Source: an uncultured Myxococcales bacterium
Lineage (GTDB): Bacteria > Myxococcota_A > Bradymonadia > Bradymonadales > Bradymonadaceae
Length of the DNA stretch: 9,430 bases
Reading direction: 5' to 3'
NCBI GenBank assembly: GCA_913058025.1
Contig: CAJXPN010000091.1
Span: forward strand, 1 to 9,430
The position numbers and the translations under genes are program-made. This document shows, piece by piece, positions 5,273 through 9,430 of this stretch (position 1 is its first letter; each line of letters begins with the position of its first letter). The notes under the pieces are model-generated. The model saw nothing but the letters and a program-made list of their open reading frames with translations, was not told where the DNA came from and made no database searches.

Positions 5273-7195
5273 ATGCTCGAGCAGATGAGAGAGTCCTCCA
5301 AGAACGGTCTGACGATGGTGATCTTCGCCATCATCATGGTCGTCTTCGCCATCTCCTTCGGTGCGCCCATGGATGGCTGCCAGGGGGGTCAGATGGGTCC
5401 GAAGTTCCTCGCGGAGGTCAACGACCATGACGTGATGTCGACCGAGGTTGGGATCGTCTTCAACCGCGCCAACGTCAACAACATGAACGAGGACCAGTAC
5501 TTCCAGGAGCAGTCGAAGGCGCTCCGGGCAGTGATCGTCCTCCACCTCCTCGCTGACCGCGCCCGAGATCTCGGGATGCGCGTGAGCTCGGAGGAGTTCA
5601 AGGCGTACATGAGCGACCCGGCGCGCAACATCGAGTTCCTGCGCTCCTACGGCCAGAACGGCTCGCTCGACGGCCGCTACTACGAGAACTACGTGCAGAA
5701 CCAGCTGCGCGTGAACATCAAGAGCTACGAGGACTTCAAGCGCGAGGAGATCCTCGCGCGCAAGTACCTCGACCTCGCCGAGATGCAGGTCGGAGCGTTC
5801 CCGGGAGCCGTCGACGAGCTCCGCGTGCTGCGTGAGACCAAGGTCGACCTCGAGTTCATCAAGCTCACTCCCGGCGCCCTCGCGGCGGGCATAGAGGTCA
5901 CCGACGCCGACGCGCTCGCGTGGGCCGACGCCAACGCCGACGCGCTCAAGAAGGCGTACGACGCCAAGTCCGCCGTCTACAAGAAGCCGGCGCGATACAA
6001 CGTCCGACGCCTCTTCATGCCCAAGCCCGGCGCCAACGCGACCGAGGCCCAGGCCAAGAAGCTCGAGAACGCCATCGGCCTCGCCAAGAAGAGGATCGTC
6101 GAGGACAAGGAGGACTTCGTCGCCGTGACCGCCGAGCTCGCCCCCGAGTACGACAAGGAGAGCAAGGGCGCGATGGGTTGGAAGACCGAGGAGAACCTCG
6201 ACGCCGACATCTTCAAGGCCCTCGACGGCGCCAAGGTCAACGACATCAAGGAGGTCGACACCGACGGCGCGTACATGTTCGTGCGCCTCGAGGGGAAGGA
6301 GGAGGCCACGACGACGCCTCTCGCCGACGTCCGCCTCGAGCTCTCCAAGGCGGAGCTCCAGAACGAGCGCGCCTCCGACCAGATCACCAAGCGCCTCGAG
6401 GAGCTCCGCGCGCGTTCGGAGAAAGACGACGCGTCGCTCTCCGACACGCTCGACGCCCTCAAGGCAGAAGAGAAGGCCGCCGCCGCTCCCGTGGAGGGTG
6501 ACGCGGTCGAGGGAGACGAGGCTGCGCTGCCCGTCGCGTCGAAGTGGGACGGCGTCCGCGTCGACACCACCAAGATGTTCAACATGGAGCCCAAGGCTCC
6601 GCCCTCGAACATCTTCGGCGGCCAGATCCCGGCCCAGCTCCTCGCTCAGTTCTCCGCGTGGGACCGCGTCCCTCAGATCGGCGCCTCGACCGCGCTCATG
6701 ATCGACGCCTTCAAGCTGACCAAGGCCGCCCCGCTCGCCAAGAGCATCTACGACGTCTCCGGCGCCAAGGTGCTCGTGCGCTTGAAGGACCGCGAGGACC
6801 CGGGCAAGGCCGACGCCGAGCCCAAGAAGGATGGCGAAGAGGCCCCCGTCGACCCGACGCTCGAGCTGACCCAGCAGGTCCGCTCCAACGTCATCGCCGA
6901 GGTCGCCAACCCCTCCAACCGCACCGGCTGGATGACTCTCTTCCTCTACCCCGAGGGTGACGACTATGGCCCCTGGGTCGAGTCCATCTACGACGAGGCC
7001 GTCCGTGACGGGAGCATCCGCTTCAACCCGGACCAGCGCACCTCCAAGTTCCTCATCAAGTCCGACGCCATCGACCCGACCACGGCCATCAAGATCGACG
7101 GCCTCGGTGAGATCACGCCGGGCGCCGACGAAAAGGGCGCCGCCAAGCCTGGCGACAAGAAGACCGAAGAGAAGAAGTCCGCGCCCGCGAAGTGA
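5273..7195 (+). CDS. ppiD: PpiD-like membrane-anchored periplasmic chaperone (SurA-N/parvulin-type)
   Basis: PpiD proteins are anchored in the inner membrane, face the periplasm and help exported proteins fold as they leave the Sec translocon. The product has 640 residues, near the 623 of E. coli PpiD as I recall it. A short charged N-terminus (MLEQMRESSK) precedes a single anchor at about 12-30. A SurA-N-like helical chaperone region follows (about 44-190; EVNDHDV, LGMRVSSEEFKAYM, LDGRYYENYVQNQLR). A parvulin-like domain spans about 240-345 (YNVRRLFMP, DFVAVTAELA, GAMGWKTEENLD, DGAYMFVRLEG). Neither conserved parvulin histidine is visible, so isomerase activity is doubtful. The rest (about 350-600) is helical and fits the PpiD C-terminal region, ending in a Lys/Glu/Ala-rich tail. 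GGAGAAGG just upstream supports the ATG at 5273. A strong terminator follows, so it is probably monocistronic. Confidence 0.85.
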   Translation: MLEQMRESSKNGLTMVIFAIIMVVFAISFGAPMDGCQGGQMGPKFLAEVNDHDVMSTEVGIVFNRANVNNMNEDQYFQEQSKALRAVIVLHLLADRARDLGMRVSSEEFKAYMSDPARNIEFLRSYGQNGSLDGRYYENYVQNQLRVNIKSYEDFKREEILARKYLDLAEMQVGAFPGAVDELRVLRETKVDLEFIKLTPGALAAGIEVTDADALAWADANADALKKAYDAKSAVYKKPARYNVRRLFMPKPGANATEAQAKKLENAIGLAKKRIVEDKEDFVAVTAELAPEYDKESKGAMGWKTEENLDADIFKALDGAKVNDIKEVDTDGAYMFVRLEGKEEATTTPLADVRLELSKAELQNERASDQITKRLEELRARSEKDDASLSDTLDALKAEEKAAAAPVEGDAVEGDEAALPVASKWDGVRVDTTKMFNMEPKAPPSNIFGGQIPAQLLAQFSAWDRVPQIGASTALMIDAFKLTKAAPLAKSIYDVSGAKVLVRLKDREDPGKADAEPKKDGEEAPVDPTLELTQQVRSNVIAEVANPSNRTGWMTLFLYPEGDDYGPWVESIYDEAVRDGSIRFNPDQRTSKFLIKSDAIDPTTAIKIDGLGEITPGADEKGAAKPGDKKTEEKKSAPAK

Positions 7196-7209
7196 CGCGA
7201 CGCTCCCCA

Positions 7210-7256
7210 AAGACGCCCGGCCTTCCCCTCGTGGGAGGCCGGGCGTCTTCGTTTCT
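7210..7256 (+). terminator. Strong intrinsic terminator after the ppiD-like gene
   Basis: Fifteen bases after the stop codon, AAGACGCCCGGCC (7210-7222) pairs perfectly with GGCCGGGCGTCTT (7237-7249). Inside it, past one bulged T, TCCC pairs with GGGA around the loop CTCGT. The stem is 17 bp in all, followed by a T-rich tail (CGTTTCTT). This is a textbook rho-independent terminator that isolates the ppiD-like gene from the kinase gene; A residues at 7209-7211 give it weak bidirectional character. Confidence 0.93.
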
Positions 7257-7285
7257 TGCCGCCCTCGGCCCGCGTTCGATTGCGT

Positions 7286-7314
7286 TTGTTCGAGCGCGCC
7301 CTCGGGCGCACAAT
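7286..7314 (+). promoter_or_regulatory. Candidate promoter of the histidine kinase gene, with palindromic spacer
   Basis: TTGTTC (7286-7291) is followed after 17 bp by CACAAT (7309-7314), matching three and four of six sigma-70 bases. The spacer contains GCGCCC-TC-GGGCGC (7296-7309), a 14-bp near-palindrome that could be an operator overlapping the promoter. A promoter is needed here because a strong terminator lies just upstream. Transcription would start near 7321, about 40 nt before the kinase ATG. Confidence 0.35.
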
Positions 7315-7361
7315 ACGACCCACTCGGCCTACCTCGGTCGGGGTGAACTCAGGAGAACTGC

Positions 7362-9245
7362 ATGCCGGATCGCTTTCAGCGGATGTTCCGTTCGCACTCG
7401 TCGGTGATGCTCCTCGTGGACCCGGAGACCGGCGCGATCGTCGAGGCGAACGAGGCCGCCGCGCGCTTCTATGGCGCGAGCGTCTCCGAGCTCCAGGTCA
7501 TGAACGTCCAGTCGTTCCATCCCGAAGGGGCAGGGCGCTCGCTGGCAGAGGTCCGCGAGCTCGCGAGCGTGGGAAAGAACGGCTCGCTCTCGCTGAAGCA
7601 CGAGACCGCTTTTGGGCTACGCCACGTCGAGGTCCACGTCTCACCGGCGGACGTCGACGGCGTCGTGCTGCACTTCGCGATCATCCACGACGTCACCGAG
7701 CGTGTCATCGCCGAGGACGCCCGCCAGCGAGGCGAGGCGAAGTTCCGCGCGCTCATCGAGTATGCGCTCGACCTGACGCTCGTGGTCGACATGGACGCGG
7801 TGCTTTCGTTCGTCTCGCCCTCCATCACGAAGCTCCTCGGGTACGTCCCCGACGAGCTCGTCGGGTTGAGCGCGAAGTCGCTCATCCACCCCGAGGACTA
7901 CGAGCTCATCGGCGAGGAGTGGACGAGGCTGATGACCGAGCCGGAGACGGTCTCGGAGATGACGTTTCGCATGCGCGCCGTGGACGGACACTGGAGGATC
8001 ATGGCCGCGAACGCGCGCAACCTGCTCCACACCGAGTCGGTCGCGGGCGTCGTCTTCAACGCACGCGACATCACGGAGGCGACGCTCGCGCACGCGAGGC
8101 TCTCCGAGCGTGAGGCCCAGCTCGCCGAGGCGCAGCGGCTCGCGAATGTCGGCTCATGGGAGTGGGACCTAGAGAGCGACGAGCTCATCTGGTCGGATCA
8201 CCTCAAGAAGATCTTCGGCCTCGCGTACGATCAGCGCGTCACCATGGACCTCTACTCCGAGCACCTCCACCCCGAGGACCGCGCCGCCATCACGGCGGCC
8301 GTGCAGGTCTGCATGGAGGACTTCGAGCCCTACGAGGTCCAGCACCGCATCCGCCGCGCAGACGGCATCGAGCGCATCGTCGTGAGCCAGGGCCGCGTGG
8401 TCGTGGACGAGTACGACAGCCCGCTCAAGCTCTACGGCTCGTGCCAGGACGTCACCGAGTTGCTCTCCCAACAGCAGGAACTCCGAGAGTACGCATCGCG
8501 GCTCGAGGCATCGAACCGCGAACTCGAGGAGTTCGCCTACGTCGCCTCGCATGATCTCCAGGAGCCGCTGCGTAAGATCCGGGCGTTCGGCGACCGCCTC
8601 CAGCGGACCTACGCCGCGGAGCTCGGCGAGCGCGGCGCGGACTACCTCGAGCGGATGTCGAGCGCGGCCGAGCGCATGTCCACGCTCATCGAGGACCTGC
8701 TCACGTACTCGCGCGTGACGACGCGCGCGCGCCCTTACGAGCGCGTCTCACCCGACGAGATCCTCTCGGGCGTGCTCTCCGACCTCGAGATCTGCTGCTC
8801 GGAGTCTGGCGCGTGCATCGACGTCGGCGACTTCCCCGAGCTCGACGCGGACCCCCTCCAGCTCCGCCAGCTCTTCCAGAACCTCATCGGAAACGCGGTG
8901 AAGTTCGCCAAGCCCGGTGAGTCGCCCCGCGTCACCGTCTCCGCGCGAGTGCTCACCGCGGCGGTCAAGCCGCCCGCGACCAACGGCGTCGAGCGCGTCG
9001 AGATCGTCGTGTCCGACTCGGGCATAGGCTTCGATCAGAAGTACGCAGACAACATCTTCATGCCCTTCCAGCGCCTCCACGGGCGCAAGGAGTACACGGG
9101 CACGGGCATCGGGCTCGCGATCTGTCGCAAGATCGCAGAGCACCACCACGGGACCATCAACGCGTTCAGCGCCCCCGGCGAAGGCGCCACGTTCATCGTG
9201 AACGTGCCGAGGTTCCAACTCAGACGGCAAGAGGAGCTCCATTGA
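7362..9245 (+). CDS. Soluble PAS-PAS-PAS sensor histidine kinase (orphan)
   Basis: This 627-residue cytosolic kinase would autophosphorylate on a histidine in response to a PAS-sensed signal and pass the phosphate to a response regulator not seen here. Three PAS/PAC modules occupy about 5-119, 125-241 and 255-374, each ending in a PAC motif (IIHDVTERV, ARDITEATL, CQDVTELLS). Helical linkers join the second to the third and the third to the kinase core. The dimerisation/phosphoacceptor domain has FAYVASHDLQEPLRKI (391-406) with His397, the type common next to phytochrome-like sensors. The ATPase domain is intact: N box QNLIGNAVKF (506-515), G1 DSGIGF (552-557), F box IFMPFQRLH (565-573) and G2 GTGIGLAICRKI (580-591). 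There is no membrane segment and no receiver domain. GGAG six bases upstream supports the ATG at 7362. The ligand or cofactor is not deducible; no phytochrome GAF cysteine domain is present. Confidence 0.95.
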   Translation: MPDRFQRMFRSHSSVMLLVDPETGAIVEANEAAARFYGASVSELQVMNVQSFHPEGAGRSLAEVRELASVGKNGSLSLKHETAFGLRHVEVHVSPADVDGVVLHFAIIHDVTERVIAEDARQRGEAKFRALIEYALDLTLVVDMDAVLSFVSPSITKLLGYVPDELVGLSAKSLIHPEDYELIGEEWTRLMTEPETVSEMTFRMRAVDGHWRIMAANARNLLHTESVAGVVFNARDITEATLAHARLSEREAQLAEAQRLANVGSWEWDLESDELIWSDHLKKIFGLAYDQRVTMDLYSEHLHPEDRAAITAAVQVCMEDFEPYEVQHRIRRADGIERIVVSQGRVVVDEYDSPLKLYGSCQDVTELLSQQQELREYASRLEASNRELEEFAYVASHDLQEPLRKIRAFGDRLQRTYAAELGERGADYLERMSSAAERMSTLIEDLLTYSRVTTRARPYERVSPDEILSGVLSDLEICCSESGACIDVGDFPELDADPLQLRQLFQNLIGNAVKFAKPGESPRVTVSARVLTAAVKPPATNGVERVEIVVSDSGIGFDQKYADNIFMPFQRLHGRKEYTGTGIGLAICRKIAEHHHGTINAFSAPGEGATFIVNVPRFQLRRQEELH

Positions 9246-9430
9246 GTCTCGAAGACACGCTGCACGAACTCGCCGCGCTGTGGACGCAGGAGGCGCGAGC
9301 TTCGCGCGAGCGCTTCATCGAGGCGCGAGAGCGCTCCACGTTGGCCGAGCGCGTCGCGCGAGGCTCGGCGCTCGACCAGCTCGAGGTCGTGGAGATGGAG
9401 GCCGCCACGGGCGGCCGCACGCTCCTGTGG
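9242..9430 (+). CDS. N-terminal part of a probable DNA2/IGHMBP2-type superfamily-1 helicase (runs off right edge)
   Basis: A frame opened by TTG at 9242 stays open for 63 codons to the window edge. The TTG overlaps the kinase stop as TTGA, and GAGGAG lies five bases upstream, so translation is likely coupled to the kinase. The peptide begins MSLEDTLHELAALWTQEARA, then a charged helix (RERFIEARERSTLAERVARG) and LDQLEVVEMEAATGGRTLLW. A charged helix, an R-x-x-x-x-x-G turn and a strand before a GGR-hydrophobic stretch resemble the front of IGHMBP2/DNA2-like helicases, where an OB-like barrel precedes the Walker A motif. No Walker motif falls in the window, so the family call is tentative. Composition and third-position GC match the neighbours and support real coding. 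Confidence 0.6.
   Translation, partial: MSLEDTLHELAALWTQEARASRERFIEARERSTLAERVARGSALDQLEVVEMEAATGGRTLLW

Noticed and set aside
5078..7210. A 710-codon open frame on the minus strand, antisense to the whole ppiD-like gene
   Set aside because: Its translation is a monotonous Leu/Val/Gly/Asp/Arg mix with no domain, as expected when GC-rich codons are read from the opposite strand. It also starts inside the terminator. The plus-strand frame has a ribosome site, an anchor and family motifs.
7256..8113. A 285-codon plus-strand frame overlapping the kinase gene start
   Set aside because: Arg/Ala/Gly-rich frame-shifted shadow of the kinase; it starts inside the terminator tail and lacks any domain.

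Overview
The window is high-GC DNA (about two-thirds G+C by eye, less in the intergenic gaps) from a Gram-negative bacterium. The mreB-mreC-mreD shape operon, a PpiD-type inner-membrane periplasmic chaperone, a soluble multi-PAS histidine kinase and a tandem pair of BRCT-domain proteins of unfamiliar architecture would suit a Myxococcota (Polyangiales or Sandaracinus-like) genome. That placement is inference from gene style and composition; no rRNA or other marker is present.

Layout: the left half is on the minus strand. Reading right to left, a tandem paralogous pair of BRCT-domain proteins (4962 to 3577, then 3580 to 2354, with an ATGA overlap) is followed by a 248-bp non-coding gap holding a hairpin just after the stop, a second hairpin, and a 12-bp direct repeat. 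The operon mreB (2105 to 1065), mreC (1054 to 221) and mreD (219 to beyond the left edge) comes next, with gaps of 10 bp or less. The right half is on the plus strand. A 310-bp divergent control region (4963-5272) separates the BRCT pair from a ppiD-like gene (5273-7195), which ends in a strong intrinsic terminator (7210-7256). A PAS-PAS-PAS histidine kinase (7362-9245) follows. Its stop overlaps the TTG start of a gene that runs off the right edge and resembles the N-terminus of IGHMBP2/DNA2-type helicases.

How the genes work together: MreB polymers and MreC/MreD form the inner-membrane scaffold that directs lateral peptidoglycan synthesis. The PpiD-like protein would help fold exported envelope proteins. 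The histidine kinase is cytosolic with no response regulator in view, so its partner lies elsewhere. The two BRCT proteins are co-translated and share an N-terminal BRCT fold, a conserved helical middle block and LRR-like C-terminal stretches; their function is unknown. They are the least explained part of the window. No RNA genes, CRISPR arrays, insertion sequences or attachment sites were seen.
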